From GWF2-33-9 sp964405755 (lineage in GTDB: Bacteria; Bacteroidota; Ignavibacteria; Kapaibacteriales; UBA2268), in contig CAYOPF010000001.1 in assembly GCA_964405755.1 (NCBI GenBank), positions 29,793 to 93,792 on the forward strand: a DNA stretch of 64,000 bases. The letters run 5' to 3'. Numbering within the stretch: position 1 is the stretch's first letter; each line of letters begins with the position of its first letter. The notes under the pieces are model-generated. The model saw nothing but the letters and a program-made list of their open reading frames with translations, searched no databases and had not been told where the DNA came from. Below, piece after piece: positions 9,911 to 18,501 of this stretch. Made by a program: the position numbers and the translations under genes.

Positions 9911-10792
9911 ATGAAAATCGAAAAAGTATTCGTAATAGGTTCGGGCACAATGGGGAATGGAATAGCCCATACATTTGCCCAATTTGGTTACAAAACCACA
10001 ATGATGGATATTTCCGAAGATGCACTGAAAAAGGCATTATCGACTATCGAAAAAAATCTTGACAGACAAGTTAAAAAAGGTTCCTTATCCGAAGAGGTTA
10101 AGCAAGCAACTTTGGCCAACATTACAACAGCAACGGATTATGCCAATATCGCAGTAGCCGATTTGGTGATCGAAGCAGCAACCGAAAATAAGGAATTGAA
10201 ATTCAAAATATTCCAGGAAGTTGATAAATTGGTAAAACCCGAAGCAATTTTGGCAACTAATACCTCGACAATTTCGATAACTGAAATAGCTGCAAAAACC
10301 ACAAAAGCAAACCAATTCATTGGAATGCACTTTATGAATCCAGTTCCAGTGATGAAACTGGTAGAAATTATTCGTGGACTGGCAACAACAGACGAAACTT
10401 ACAATTTGATTAACGATACAGCCATCCAGTTAGGTAAAATTCCTGTTTTGGCCAACGATTATCCTGGATTTATTGCAAATCGCATACTAATGCCATTTAT
10501 CAACGAAGCAATTTTTGCTTTGATGGAAGGAGTTGGAAGCGTTGATGGAATCGACCAGGTTGCAAAATTGGGATTTGCCCATCCAATGGGTCCATTAACA
10601 TTAGCCGATTTGATTGGATTGGACACAGTGTTGGCAATATTGGAAGTATTGCACAACGACATTGGCGATCCTCGTTATCGTCCTTGCCCATTATTGAAAA
10701 AGCTCGTTGCAGCTGGTTATTACGGTCGCAAAAACGGAAAAGGGTTTTATGATTATTCTCAAGAAACTCCCAAACCAATCAACATTAATTAA
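9911..10792 (+). CDS. hbd: 3-hydroxybutyryl-CoA (3-hydroxyacyl-CoA) dehydrogenase
   Basis: This 293-residue NAD-dependent enzyme opens with the Rossmann loop 'VFVIGSGTMGNGIAH'. It continues with 'LVIEAATENKELK', the catalytic region 'ATNTSTISITEIA', 'GMHFMNPVPVMKLVEII', and the C-terminal helical dimerisation domain ('GFIANRILMPFINEAI', 'GPLTLADLIGLD'). It oxidises 3-hydroxyacyl-CoA, probably 3-hydroxybutyryl-CoA given its short single-function form. The ATG at 9911 is chosen over upstream TTG/ATG codons. It fits the family N-terminus, has AAAAGAG about 7 bases upstream and lies after a candidate promoter. A TPR gene follows closely. Confidence 0.93.
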   Translation: MKIEKVFVIGSGTMGNGIAHTFAQFGYKTTMMDISEDALKKALSTIEKNLDRQVKKGSLSEEVKQATLANITTATDYANIAVADLVIEAATENKELKFKIFQEVDKLVKPEAILATNTSTISITEIAAKTTKANQFIGMHFMNPVPVMKLVEIIRGLATTDETYNLINDTAIQLGKIPVLANDYPGFIANRILMPFINEAIFALMEGVGSVDGIDQVAKLGFAHPMGPLTLADLIGLDTVLAILEVLHNDIGDPRYRPCPLLKKLVAAGYYGRKNGKGFYDYSQETPKPININ

Positions 10793-10810
10793 TCAATTTG
10801 GAGAGAGTTA

Positions 10811-11512
10811 ATGGAAGATATTAGTTATGTAAAGTTTGATTCTGATAACCACCACATTTTAGCTGCCTATCGATTGGAAGCTGAAGGCAAATACTTGGAG
10901 GCAATCAACGAGTATCTAAGAGCAATCGAAGAGGACCCATCACGAGTTATCGTGTATAAGCACATTGGTAATGTTTACTATCGAATGGGTAACTTAAAAA
11001 AAGCTGAGGAATATTTATTACAAGCAGTCGAAACCTTGCCTAATTTCCCTACACCATTGTTCGAACTTGGATTGTGCTACTATCGGCAGGCACGAATTAA
11101 GAAAGCAATTGATTTTATGGAAAAAGTAATCGAAATGGATAATAGTTTTTTAATAGCTCATTATTGGTTGGGTATCCTCTATTATCAATATGGTTTGCCA
11201 TGCAAAGCACGCGAAAGATACCAGCACGTTGTGAACGAAAATCCAGATTTCACTATTGCTTACTACCATCTGGGAGTAACTAATCTCAGAATGGGCAATT
11301 TCGACGAAGCGGTTCAGAATTTTACAAAGTTAACTGAGGTGAACCCCGATAGCCCAACAGCACATGCTCTTCTGGGAGAAGCGTACTTGAATTTGGATCG
11401 AAAAATCGAAGCTCGTCGCCATTACAAAATTGCATTGGAATTGGATCCCGACGACAAAAAAGCCAAGAATGGATTGTTCCTTGCATCCGACCACAACGAG
11501 CATGTAATATAA
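10811..11512 (+). CDS. Tetratricopeptide repeat protein
   Basis: 233 residues made almost wholly of about six TPR units (e.g. 'GNVYYRMGNLKKAEEYLLQAVE', 'LGVTNLRMGNFDEAVQNFTKL', 'LGEAYLNLDRKIEARRHYKIAL'). There is no signal peptide or membrane segment, so it is probably a cytoplasmic scaffold for protein-protein contacts. A strong GGAGAGAG site lies 3 bases before the ATG. It begins 18 bases after the dehydrogenase stop and is probably in the same transcript, which ends at the hairpin at 11544-11570. Partner unknown. Confidence 0.85.
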   Translation: MEDISYVKFDSDNHHILAAYRLEAEGKYLEAINEYLRAIEEDPSRVIVYKHIGNVYYRMGNLKKAEEYLLQAVETLPNFPTPLFELGLCYYRQARIKKAIDFMEKVIEMDNSFLIAHYWLGILYYQYGLPCKARERYQHVVNENPDFTIAYYHLGVTNLRMGNFDEAVQNFTKLTEVNPDSPTAHALLGEAYLNLDRKIEARRHYKIALELDPDDKKAKNGLFLASDHNEHVI

Positions 11513-11543
11513 TATTGATGAAACTATGGTTTAGATTATATAA

Positions 11544-11570
11544 AAAAGGGTGAGTTGAACTCACCCTTTT
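11544..11570. terminator. Bidirectional rho-independent terminator
   Basis: A perfect inverted repeat, AAAAGGGTGAGTT / AACTCACCCTTTT, separated by one base, lies between two convergent genes. The A-run on the left and T-run on the right let it end transcription in both directions. The GGGTGAGTT/AACTCACCC core recurs at 27320-27348. Confidence 0.85.
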
Positions 11571-11596
11571 CAATTTACATTCAAATTTTAAAAAGT

Positions 11597-12808
11597 TTAT
11601 TTACTTGCTAATAACTTTTTAATTGTATCTTCCAATTTTGTTTCGAGGTTCTCGACAGCACCCAATTCTGTGTGGGCAATTTTTCCTTGTTTATCGATTA
11701 AATACATTGTGGGGATACTTTGCACTTTATAGCTTTCGGCTACATTGTCGCCCTTGAGAAGTAGCATATAGTTGAATTTTTGTTCTTTCATATATTTAAC
11801 TGGATCGCCATCGCGTTCGAATGTACTAATACCAATCACAACCAAACCTTGGTTCCCATACTTCTCGTGCAATTTTTGGATTGATGGCATCACCATCTTG
11901 CAAGGTGTGCACCATGTAGCCCAAAAGTCGATTAGAACAACTTTACCTTTTAATTGACTTAAAGTAACCTTCTTGCCGCTGGCATCCAACAATGACCAAT
12001 CAGGTGCAGCTTGTCCTTGTTCGAGCAAACCAGTGTCTTCCTTTTCCATTTCCATTCCTTCGTGGGGATTGCCACCCATATCGTGTTGATTGTCTAAATT
12101 AGTTATTGTAAATTTTGTACTGTCTATCGCCTGAACAAATAATTTATCATTGATTGACTTATTGAGTTTCAACTCTTTAATCTCATAAGTAACAGCTTGC
12201 ACTACTTTATTATCCTTATTTCTGATTTCGGAAGAATATTTCTTCATCAATTTATCATTCTTCGAGAAAAAGTAATGATTTTCCACTTTAAATTCTCCAT
12301 GACCTTCGCCGGATTGTTTCACCTGGTAGCATTCATCTCCATTAACATTTGCAGTTCCAATGTATTCCAAGTTCTTTGAGTTTTCGCGGATTTCGGCAGT
12401 ATCCAATTTAGTATCGATAATCATGTAGAAATTCTGAACTAACCTGGAAGCAACTTCGGCAGCAAACATTGGTTTAATACTAACAGTCTGTGTGTTATTC
12501 TTTTTGTCGGTAGCAACAAACGATTCGCCATCGAAAGTAATAATTGTGTTATCTTCTTCTTCAATTCTAAAGGCTAGAAGGTCTATTTCGGCATTTTTGA
12601 TTTTCTTTACATAGATTGTAGAACCAAATTTGTTATCGCCTTGCTGTTCGCTTTTAACGTCGAATGCAATTTTAAATTCAGCTGTATTGTTTTGCGAAGC
12701 AGCTAAATCGGAATCGAGAAACAATTGCAAGGGATCTTGTTTGCTGCTGCAGCTAGCAATCAACACGACAGAAATAGCTAAGATCAATAAATTAATAGTT
12801 TTTTTCAT
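11597..12808 (-). CDS. TlpA/ResA-like thioredoxin-domain lipoprotein
   Basis: 403 residues. A lipoprotein signal ends at 'LIASC' with Cys20. Residues ~25-235 form an antiparallel-strand domain resembling DUF2092/LolA-type lipoprotein modules. After a Met/Gly/His-containing linker, residues ~265-400 are a thioredoxin-like domain with WATWCTPC (cysteines 300 and 303) and the cis-proline loop 'SIPTMYLID'. Members reduce or oxidise envelope proteins or respond to periplasmic redox. The fusion of an LolA-like half to a TlpA half is common in FCB-group genomes. It converges with the TPR gene on the shared terminator. Confidence 0.88.
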   Translation of the reverse strand: MKKTINLLILAISVVLIASCSSKQDPLQLFLDSDLAASQNNTAEFKIAFDVKSEQQGDNKFGSTIYVKKIKNAEIDLLAFRIEEEDNTIITFDGESFVATDKKNNTQTVSIKPMFAAEVASRLVQNFYMIIDTKLDTAEIRENSKNLEYIGTANVNGDECYQVKQSGEGHGEFKVENHYFFSKNDKLMKKYSSEIRNKDNKVVQAVTYEIKELKLNKSINDKLFVQAIDSTKFTITNLDNQHDMGGNPHEGMEMEKEDTGLLEQGQAAPDWSLLDASGKKVTLSQLKGKVVLIDFWATWCTPCKMVMPSIQKLHEKYGNQGLVVIGISTFERDGDPVKYMKEQKFNYMLLLKGDNVAESYKVQSIPTMYLIDKQGKIAHTELGAVENLETKLEDTIKKLLASK

Positions 12809-12894
12809 TTTTTACCTAAATTTTAATAAATACAAATAACAAAATTACGAAAATTCAATCTGATGTAAAAGTTTTTTTAATTAAAACTAATTAA

Positions 12895-13593
12895 TTATAA
12901 TTTATTTACAGCAATAGAAAGTGCAGAAATAATTGCAGTTTCGGCTCTAAGTCTTCTATTCCCCAATCGCCACTTGATTAAACTTTGAATTCCTTCCAAG
13001 AAATAAGTCTCGGCTGGGTGCAATCCTCCCTCCGGACCTGCAATTAACAGTGTTGGAGAGGTTATTGGCAACTGCATGGGGTTAATTCCATTTTCGTCGA
13101 GCAAGATAATAGATTTGTAGAAATTTTGGATATCCTTAGAAAGGAATTCATTGCTGTCGATAATTTGAATATCTGGCAAACATGCCCGTTTGCATTGCTT
13201 TATTGCGGCAATTGCTTTGTTCGTAAGCCTTCTTAAATCCACTTTGGTATTTTGGGAATATTTGCAGTTTTTAATAAATATTTTCGAAACACCGAGTTCA
13301 GTTGATTTCTCGACAATCCATTCCAATCTGTTTTTATCGGACAAATTGCATATCAAAATATCGATAGCACCAGATTCTTCGCCATAGTTTTCGATATATT
13401 TATCGATAATTAAAACTGGATTGTGCAAATTTTCGAAATTAATTCGTGCAAAGAAGCAAATACCCTTACCATTGGTAATCATCACTTCCTCGTTTTGCTT
13501 TAACCTTAGAGCACGGATGTGTTTCCGCTCAGCATCGTCAGGAGGGGTGCTTAAGGTAGCAGTATCAACATCAGGTAAATATAAACATTCCAT
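12895..13593 (-). CDS. rsmE: 16S rRNA (uracil-1498-N3)-methyltransferase
   Basis: A SPOUT-fold methyltransferase of about 232 residues. The N-terminal PUA-like domain ('DDAERKHIRALRLKQNEEV') binds RNA. The C-terminal knot carries 'LLIAGPEGGLHPAE' (GPEGG at 186-190) and 'RLGNRRLRAETAI' (215-220), the RsmE S-adenosylmethionine site. It methylates U1498 in the decoding region of the 30S subunit. The start is the ATG at 13593; the TTG two codons earlier is less likely. It is divergent from the HU gene and shares a short intergenic region with it. Confidence 0.93.
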   Translation of the reverse strand: MECLYLPDVDTATLSTPPDDAERKHIRALRLKQNEEVMITNGKGICFFARINFENLHNPVLIIDKYIENYGEESGAIDILICNLSDKNRLEWIVEKSTELGVSKIFIKNCKYSQNTKVDLRRLTNKAIAAIKQCKRACLPDIQIIDSNEFLSKDIQNFYKSIILLDENGINPMQLPITSPTLLIAGPEGGLHPAETYFLEGIQSLIKWRLGNRRLRAETAIISALSIAVNKL

Positions 13594-13656
13594 ATTCAAA
13601 ACAAAAAATTAGTGATTAAGTCGATTAATTAAAATGATTTTCGTAAATTTGTTTTC

Positions 13657-13684
13657 TTGTTTAAAGCAATATTAAATAATTTTG
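13657..13684 (+). promoter_or_regulatory. Candidate promoter for the HU/IHF gene
   Basis: TTG at 13657-13659, 17 bases of spacer and TAATTTTG at 13677-13684 match the TTTG / TAnnTTTG type of promoter. The ATG at 13707 follows 22 bases after the -7 element. Confidence 0.45.
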
Positions 13685-13706
13685 TTCATTAATCAATGGG
13701 ATAAAA

Positions 13707-14000
13707 ATGACCAAAGCAGAAATTGTCGATGAAATTTCAAAAGAAACTGGTCTGACAAAAATCGAAACAAAAGCTGTAGTAGATGGCGTATTAAGTACAA
13801 TCATCAATGCAGTATCTACAGGCAAACGAATTGAATTGCGTGGTTTTGGAGTTTTCAAATCAAAAGTTCGCAAACCCCGTATGGCTCGCAATCCCAAAAC
13901 CGGTGCTTCTGTGCCATTACAACAAAGAGCAGTGCCAGTTTTCAAACCATCACCAGATTTTCTTAAAAAAGTAAACAATACAGAAATTAGTAACGATTAA
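13707..14000 (+). CDS. HU/IHF family nucleoid DNA-binding protein
   Basis: A 97-residue protein of standard HU length. It has the N-terminal dimerisation helices (MTKAEIVDEISKETGL), 'IELRGFGVFKSKVRKPRMARNPKTGA' with the signature GFG and the RNPKTG arm, and a PVFKPSPDFLKKV end. The arm proline that intercalates in DNA lies in this region. IHF-like proteins of this sort bend and package DNA. The next gene, for a tiny ribosomal protein, starts 23 bases after the stop and is likely co-transcribed. Confidence 0.95.
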   Translation: MTKAEIVDEISKETGLTKIETKAVVDGVLSTIINAVSTGKRIELRGFGVFKSKVRKPRMARNPKTGASVPLQQRAVPVFKPSPDFLKKVNNTEISND

Positions 14001-14022
14001 TAAGAATAACGGGAGAGATTAA

Positions 14023-14115
14023 ATGCCTTGCGGAAGAAAAAGAAAACGCCATAAGATGGCTACTCATAAGAGAAAAAAGAGACTGCGAAAGAACAGACAT
14101 AAGAAGAGAAAGTAG
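14023..14115 (+). CDS. 30-residue Arg/Lys-rich small ribosomal protein (AURKAIP1/COX24-domain type)
   Basis: A 30-codon ORF with a strong GGGAGAG site 6 bases before the ATG. The product starts MPCGRKRKRHKMATHKRKKR and is more than half Lys, Arg or His. This matches the Bacteroidota AURKAIP1/COX24-domain proteins, which I believe have been seen as an extra ribosomal subunit (called bL38 in Flavobacterium); the exact name is from memory. It lies between an HU gene and an RNA methyltransferase gene. It is short enough to be missed by gene callers. No alternative reading is as good. Confidence 0.85.
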   Translation: MPCGRKRKRHKMATHKRKKRLRKNRHKKRK

Positions 14116-14142
14116 TATTTAGTAGGAATAATTTCCTCTGTT

Positions 14143-14740
14143 ATGAATTTTGATCTTCTTGGTACAGAACAAAGAGTAGGTAAGGTCAGGTCGGTGCTCG
14201 AAAAACGCCAACCTGATTTTTCTTTGGTTCTCGAAAACGTTCACGACCCACACAATCTTTCGGCAGTGCTTAGGAGCTGCGATGCAGTTGGAGTGTTTGA
14301 AGTTTGCTTACTTTATCATTCAGGACAGGCAATGCCAGGAATGGCCGAATCGAGCAGTGCTTCGGCTCGAAAGTGGCTCCATTTTAAGCAATTTACCCAA
14401 GTGGACGAATGCTATGAATATCTTCGCCAATCTGGAAAGAAAATATATACAACTCACATGGGAAAAGATTCCTTGGATTTATACGAGATGGATTTNNNNN
14501 NNNNNNNNNNNNNNNNNNGGAAATGAGCATTCTGGGGTTTCGGAAGAAGCATTTTCGCTTGCCGATGGGAATTTTTTAATACCTCAGGTAGGGATGGTGC
14601 AAAGCCTAAACATCTCGGTTGCTGCTGCAATAAGCGTTTACGAAGTGTTTCGCCAAAAAAGGATAGCGGGACATTATCGCCAATCAAAACTACCCGAAAG
14701 CACCTTCAATTCGCTACTTAAGGAATGGTTGCTTAAATAA
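14143..14740 (+). CDS. trmH: TrmH-type tRNA (guanosine-2'-O-)methyltransferase, interrupted by an assembly gap
   Basis: A SPOUT methyltransferase close to E. coli TrmH. The 5' part has 'VLEKRQPDFSLVLENVHDPHNLS' and 'AVLRSCDAVGVFEV'. The 3' part has 'GNEHSGVSEEA' and the SAM-binding 'IPQVGMVQSLNISVA'. TrmH methylates G18 in the tRNA D-loop. A 23-base N run at 14496-14518 separates the halves, which are in different frames as written. Aligning by memory to E. coli TrmH, nine residues should follow the conserved Asp, so the true gap is probably about 25 bases and the gene is intact. The protein ends shortly after the knot, lacking E. coli's C-terminal extension. Confidence 0.85.
14496..14518. 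other. Assembly gap (23 N)
   Basis: A run of 23 unknown bases inside trmH. The coding frames on the two sides do not match for this length; 22 or 25 bases would restore them. Confidence 0.99.
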
Positions 14741-15277
14741 TTAAGGTTTTTTGAGTGCCTCAAGCATCATCTCTTCTACTTTAACAGGATATTTAAGATT
14801 GTTGCTTATCACATATCGGAGTGTATCGATAAAATTATAGTATGGCACACCGTTTCTTAAATATACAATTTCGGGTAAGTAGTTTATTTTGCAAATGTTT
14901 GAGTATGGGTTTGGATTGGAACGAGAACTCATTGCAAACATTTCCCAATTTTTTCTGTTCAATTTCATGTCTTTTTCGAGGTCGAGGAGAATTTTGGCAA
15001 CTTGAGCAAATTCTTTTTTCTCGTCGGGGCAAGAACAAGCAGCACGGGCGAATATTACAAATTTATCACGATTGGTATCGACTAATGCTTTAATCTGGGA
15101 ATAAGTTGCTGCGTCCTGCTGATAATTAACCAACACCTCGTTCACCCATGTATAGCCTGGAGTACTCAGCATTTCCTCGATTGTCATCGGAACAGCATCG
15201 GGCTCGACTATATTTTCGTCGCACGATATCGAGAAAAGAAATACTACAGCTAACAATGTATTTACAAGAAACTTCAT
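14741..15277 (-). CDS. Thioredoxin-like lipoprotein with a CxC motif
   Basis: About 179 residues from the ATG at 15277; the frame stays open to an upstream ATG at 15367, but only the shorter start gives a signal peptide. The lipobox is 'FSISC' with the lipidated Cys19. The mature part contains 'VIFARAACSCPDEKKEF', where a strand is followed by CSC, and 'YLPEIVYLRNGVPYY', which resembles the thioredoxin cis-proline loop. I infer a divergent thioredoxin fold; the family is not recognised. It abuts the trmH stop (convergent) with no room for a terminator. Possibly involved in envelope redox along with the lipoproteins at 11597 and 17580. Confidence 0.65.
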   Translation of the reverse strand: MKFLVNTLLAVVFLFSISCDENIVEPDAVPMTIEEMLSTPGYTWVNEVLVNYQQDAATYSQIKALVDTNRDKFVIFARAACSCPDEKKEFAQVAKILLDLEKDMKLNRKNWEMFAMSSRSNPNPYSNICKINYLPEIVYLRNGVPYYNFIDTLRYVISNNLKYPVKVEEMMLEALKKP

Positions 15278-15385
15278 TCCGAACTCCAAATAATTAGATA
15301 CAAAATTAAGAAAATGTAATGAAATTTTTAACTTTTCTGTATTATATTCATATTTTTGTACCTTCATTTTTTTTAATTATACCTT

Positions 15386-16885
15386 ATGAGACAAAGTTAT
15401 TTATTTCTTTTAACATCTTTGATTACTTTTTGTTCTATTCATAACGCATTTTCCTACTATCTGATTGGTGAAACGATTAAAGGCACTACTTACTATCACA
15501 CTAAGGATCTTTATGACAGTTTAGAGTTCATATCCGTTTTCGATAGTAAGAACCATATTGCACCAATTTCAATCTCACAGAAAGTCAAGTATTTTAATCC
15601 AATTGAGCAACCAGATTTAACAGTTATTCAAGTTGATTATACAATAGATATTCCTTCCGATTTCAACTACAACGATTCTTTGTTTATTATTGGTGGAAAA
15701 ACACGAAAACAGTACGATGTAACTTATAATTACCCCTTTTTTATTTTAAAAACTATTCCTATTTCTAACTTAGAAATCATTTATCCCAAGAATAATACCA
15801 AAGACATTGAATTAGTACTTACTTTACGATGGCAAGAAGAACTCAACCCAGCTATTAGGTCTTATGAGCTACAAGTTTCCAAACATAGTGATTTTTCTGA
15901 ATTAATAGTTGATACTTTACTTTTTAACCCACAATTTACTTTTATCAATGAGTTAGAACCTTTAAAAGTATATCATTGGAGAGTTAAAACAGACTTCAGG
16001 CACAATACTGTCGGCTATATTTCTGCAAGTTTTGTAACAGGTCTCAAAATGGTTTGGCAAAAATGTACAATTGATCAATATCATCATGCTGCAGATTTGG
16101 AACTAATAAATTCTAATCGATTGCTGATAAGCGACCATCAAGTTGGTTTTCGAATTTCAGACGACTTTGGTCAGTCTTGGGAAAACATCAATTTACCAAA
16201 TAATGTAACCAGTAAAATTATGCATGTTGATGAGGATACTGTTTTAGCAGCCACTTATGATTTGACCGATGATAGATTTAAAATATTAAAATCAATCAAT
16301 AACGGTTCATCTTGGAGTACAGTTTTTACATTTCCTTATACTAATTCTTACTCGATTGATGGCAAATTTCATTATCAAATTAAAAATGGCAGGTTTTATG
16401 TTGCTTTTTTAAATAATATTTACGAATTTAACGACCTCACTTTATCGAGTTTACAAAAAATATACAACCACGATACTTCTTTTATCAAATCGTTTGTGTT
16501 TTTGGACGAAGATAAAATTATGGCAGTTACAGAACCCCGCTATTTAAAAAATGATGTTGATTTTGGAGAAATATTAATTATAAATATAAAGCATAATTCA
16601 ATTAAAAAAATTGCTGACAAATTTGAAGATATTAATTTTTATTACAGGTCAATTAATATTCTGGAAAATAATTTTCTTGTTGTAACTGCATTCGATATTG
16701 CTCAAAACAATTCATATTTTTTTGTATCGAAAGATCCTAGATCAACATGGGAAAAAACGTTCGAAATCCCTGATGGAGAAGTTATTAAGACTATTACAAC
16801 TTTTGATAGTAAATTAATTTCTATATTAAAAAGCAAAAAAATACTCAATCATTCAATCCGAAGACTATGCATCAAACTGGATTAA
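15386..16885 (+). CDS. T9SS-exported fibronectin III/BNR protein, N-terminal piece (frameshifted)
   Basis: 499 residues with a signal peptide (ends ...NAFSYY), a region containing a fibronectin-like domain ('YELQVSKHSDFSEL', 'YHWRVKTDFRHN', ~residues 130-215), and BNR/photosynthesis-repeat-like blades with Ser/Asp box motifs ('ISDDFGQSWENI', 'SINNGSSWSTV', 'SKDPRSTWEKTF'). It ends abruptly after an A7 run at 16835-16841. Removing one A lets the reading continue as 'SKKYSIIQSEDYASNWINLT', another Asp-box, directly into the next piece. So this and 16932-17579 are one gene of about 730 codons. Sequencing error or a genuine slippery tract are both possible. Confidence 0.8.
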   Translation: MRQSYLFLLTSLITFCSIHNAFSYYLIGETIKGTTYYHTKDLYDSLEFISVFDSKNHIAPISISQKVKYFNPIEQPDLTVIQVDYTIDIPSDFNYNDSLFIIGGKTRKQYDVTYNYPFFILKTIPISNLEIIYPKNNTKDIELVLTLRWQEELNPAIRSYELQVSKHSDFSELIVDTLLFNPQFTFINELEPLKVYHWRVKTDFRHNTVGYISASFVTGLKMVWQKCTIDQYHHAADLELINSNRLLISDHQVGFRISDDFGQSWENINLPNNVTSKIMHVDEDTVLAATYDLTDDRFKILKSINNGSSWSTVFTFPYTNSYSIDGKFHYQIKNGRFYVAFLNNIYEFNDLTLSSLQKIYNHDTSFIKSFVFLDEDKIMAVTEPRYLKNDVDFGEILIINIKHNSIKKIADKFEDINFYYRSINILENNFLVVTAFDIAQNNSYFFVSKDPRSTWEKTFEIPDGEVIKTITTFDSKLISILKSKKILNHSIRRLCIKLD

Positions 16886-16931
16886 TCTCACAAGTAATAT
16901 CCCTAAGGATTATTTTGCTACTGAAGTAAAA

Positions 16932-17579
16932 TTGTTTAACGATAGTACTTTATTCTATGTTGGAACACATAATAGTTTGTATTACACTAATATTCGTAAC
17001 CCTCAAAAAATGATTGTATATCCTCTTGATAGATTATCAGAAAATCCAGCGAAAATAGTATTCAGCTGGAAACAAAACTCAAGAGCAGAAAAATATCAAA
17101 TCAAAGTTGCCGAAAATCAGGAATTTATTAAGAAAAAGTCTATTGATGATGAAGAATATTATCTAGATCAAGAAACCACTGATAATTCAATTGAATTACA
17201 TAACTTTCTTCTACATAAAACATATTACTGGAGAATAAGACCCTACTATGAGAACAAATGGATGGGTTGGAGCAGTGTTTACAAATTCGAAATTGTGAGT
17301 AGTGTCTCAGTTCCACAATTAAAAAGTGGAAATATGGTGGTCTATCCAAATCCTACTCAAAATTTTATTAAGGTTTACAAAAGTTATTCAAATTCAGGAT
17401 CAACAAATCAGAACGACAACTCAAGAATTGCAATCTATACGGAAACAGGTAGAAAAATACTTAATTACACTTATCTACAGACTAATGAGATTATCGAAAT
17501 CAATTTAAGTAATTTGGACAATGGTGTTTATTTTCTCACAATAGATAATGACTGGCAAGTAATTTACTTGTTAAAATAA
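16932..17579 (+). CDS. C-terminal piece of the same T9SS protein, with sorting domain
   Basis: 215 residues as called from a TTG, but the frame is open back to the A7 run at 16835. It holds a second fibronectin-like domain ('KIVFSWKQNSRAEKYQIKV', 'YYWRIRPYYENKWMG') and a T9SS type A sorting domain: 'MVVYPNPTQNFIKVY', 'IAIYTETGRKI', 'LDNGVYFLTI'. There is no signal peptide of its own and no good ribosome binding site, so it would not be exported separately. It converges with the Omp28 gene, whose stop directly follows. Confidence 0.8.
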   Translation: MFNDSTLFYVGTHNSLYYTNIRNPQKMIVYPLDRLSENPAKIVFSWKQNSRAEKYQIKVAENQEFIKKKSIDDEEYYLDQETTDNSIELHNFLLHKTYYWRIRPYYENKWMGWSSVYKFEIVSSVSVPQLKSGNMVVYPNPTQNFIKVYKSYSNSGSTNQNDNSRIAIYTETGRKILNYTYLQTNEIIEINLSNLDNGVYFLTIDNDWQVIYLLK

Positions 17580-18419
17580 TCACTTCATTAAATATTTTTC
17601 GGCTGCCTGATAAACAGCGTGACCTTGCTCTGGTACTGTAAGAACTGCAACTATTCTTATCCACTGAGGCCTCCAATCTGCGTTTGCAGGTATTTGCTTG
17701 TTCAATGATTTTGTGAATTCTTCATCTTTTTTAATTGCTTCGGTATTCAACTCAACGCCGAATGTGGGCGTTAGTGCATCGCGAACTATATTGTTATGCA
17801 CAAAGTCGTATATATCGGGTGGGCTTTTGCGGTAATCTGTCTGATATTGAACAATTGAATCCTCAACTACATATAGAGTGATATTGAATTTATTGTTATT
17901 GCTTTCCAAAAATTTCACTTTTACATCGCAGCTAATTGTTTTACTAGATTCATTATATTTTGGCGATAACTCTATCTTGGCAATTGCCGGGATTTTTAAC
18001 CTCTCGATAACTGCTGCTTGCCAGTCGCTTTCGGGAAGAATTAGATTATCACTATATTTCACTCTATCTATAAGCCCATTGGGAGTGCCTACTCCCCAGC
18101 CAATATTGAAATAGTTTTCCAAATCTTTCATTGTTTGCGAAATAAAATTGTATTTATGTTGGGGGTTTGGCATTGCCAATGCACCTGCATGGATAGAAAG
18201 GAGAACTACATTATTGGGATAAAGTTCCTTGATATGGTGGGCAATCTCACCAGCTGCCGGACAATTTCCGCATCTAAATCCAGTATATTCCTCCACCAGA
18301 ACTACTCTTGCTGCCGTATCCACATTTACATCTGGTTTTTCTTCGTAAGGTGGTTCTATAACATCGCAAGCCACAATAAGTATGCTCGTAATTATAATTA
18401 TTGAAAAATATTTCAGCAT
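17580..18419 (-). CDS. Omp28-related outer membrane lipoprotein with thioredoxin-like CGNC
   Basis: 279 residues; lipobox 'LIVAC' with Cys18. After a short linker, 'VVLVEEYTGFRCGNCPAAGEIAHHI' has the CGNC pair at 50-53 typical of Omp28-like proteins, followed by 'VVLLSIHAGALAMPNP' and 'GVGTPNGLIDR' (cis-proline-like loop). The C-terminal half is an immunoglobulin-like strand region. The family is abundant in Bacteroidota outer membranes. Its task is poorly known; a redox or chaperone role for exported proteins is inference. It is the third thioredoxin-like lipoprotein within 7 kb. Confidence 0.85.
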   Translation of the reverse strand: MLKYFSIIIITSILIVACDVIEPPYEEKPDVNVDTAARVVLVEEYTGFRCGNCPAAGEIAHHIKELYPNNVVLLSIHAGALAMPNPQHKYNFISQTMKDLENYFNIGWGVGTPNGLIDRVKYSDNLILPESDWQAAVIERLKIPAIAKIELSPKYNESSKTISCDVKVKFLESNNNKFNITLYVVEDSIVQYQTDYRKSPPDIYDFVHNNIVRDALTPTFGVELNTEAIKKDEEFTKSLNKQIPANADWRPQWIRIVAVLTVPEQGHAVYQAAEKYLMK

Positions 18420-18501
18420 AATAATTCGGATTTTTTGATAATTACAAATTTACTAATAAATTTCTTAAATTTGGTTTAATTTTTGCATACTAAATAAAAA
18501 A

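Noticed and set aside
13661..13978. Minus-strand ORF of 105 codons over the HU gene
   Set aside because: Shadow of a conserved gene on the other strand.
15386..17579. Programmed -1 frameshift signal at the A7 run
   Set aside because: Possible in principle, but no downstream stem-loop was seen and the rest of the window shows several unrelated single-base breaks, so error or mutation is simpler.
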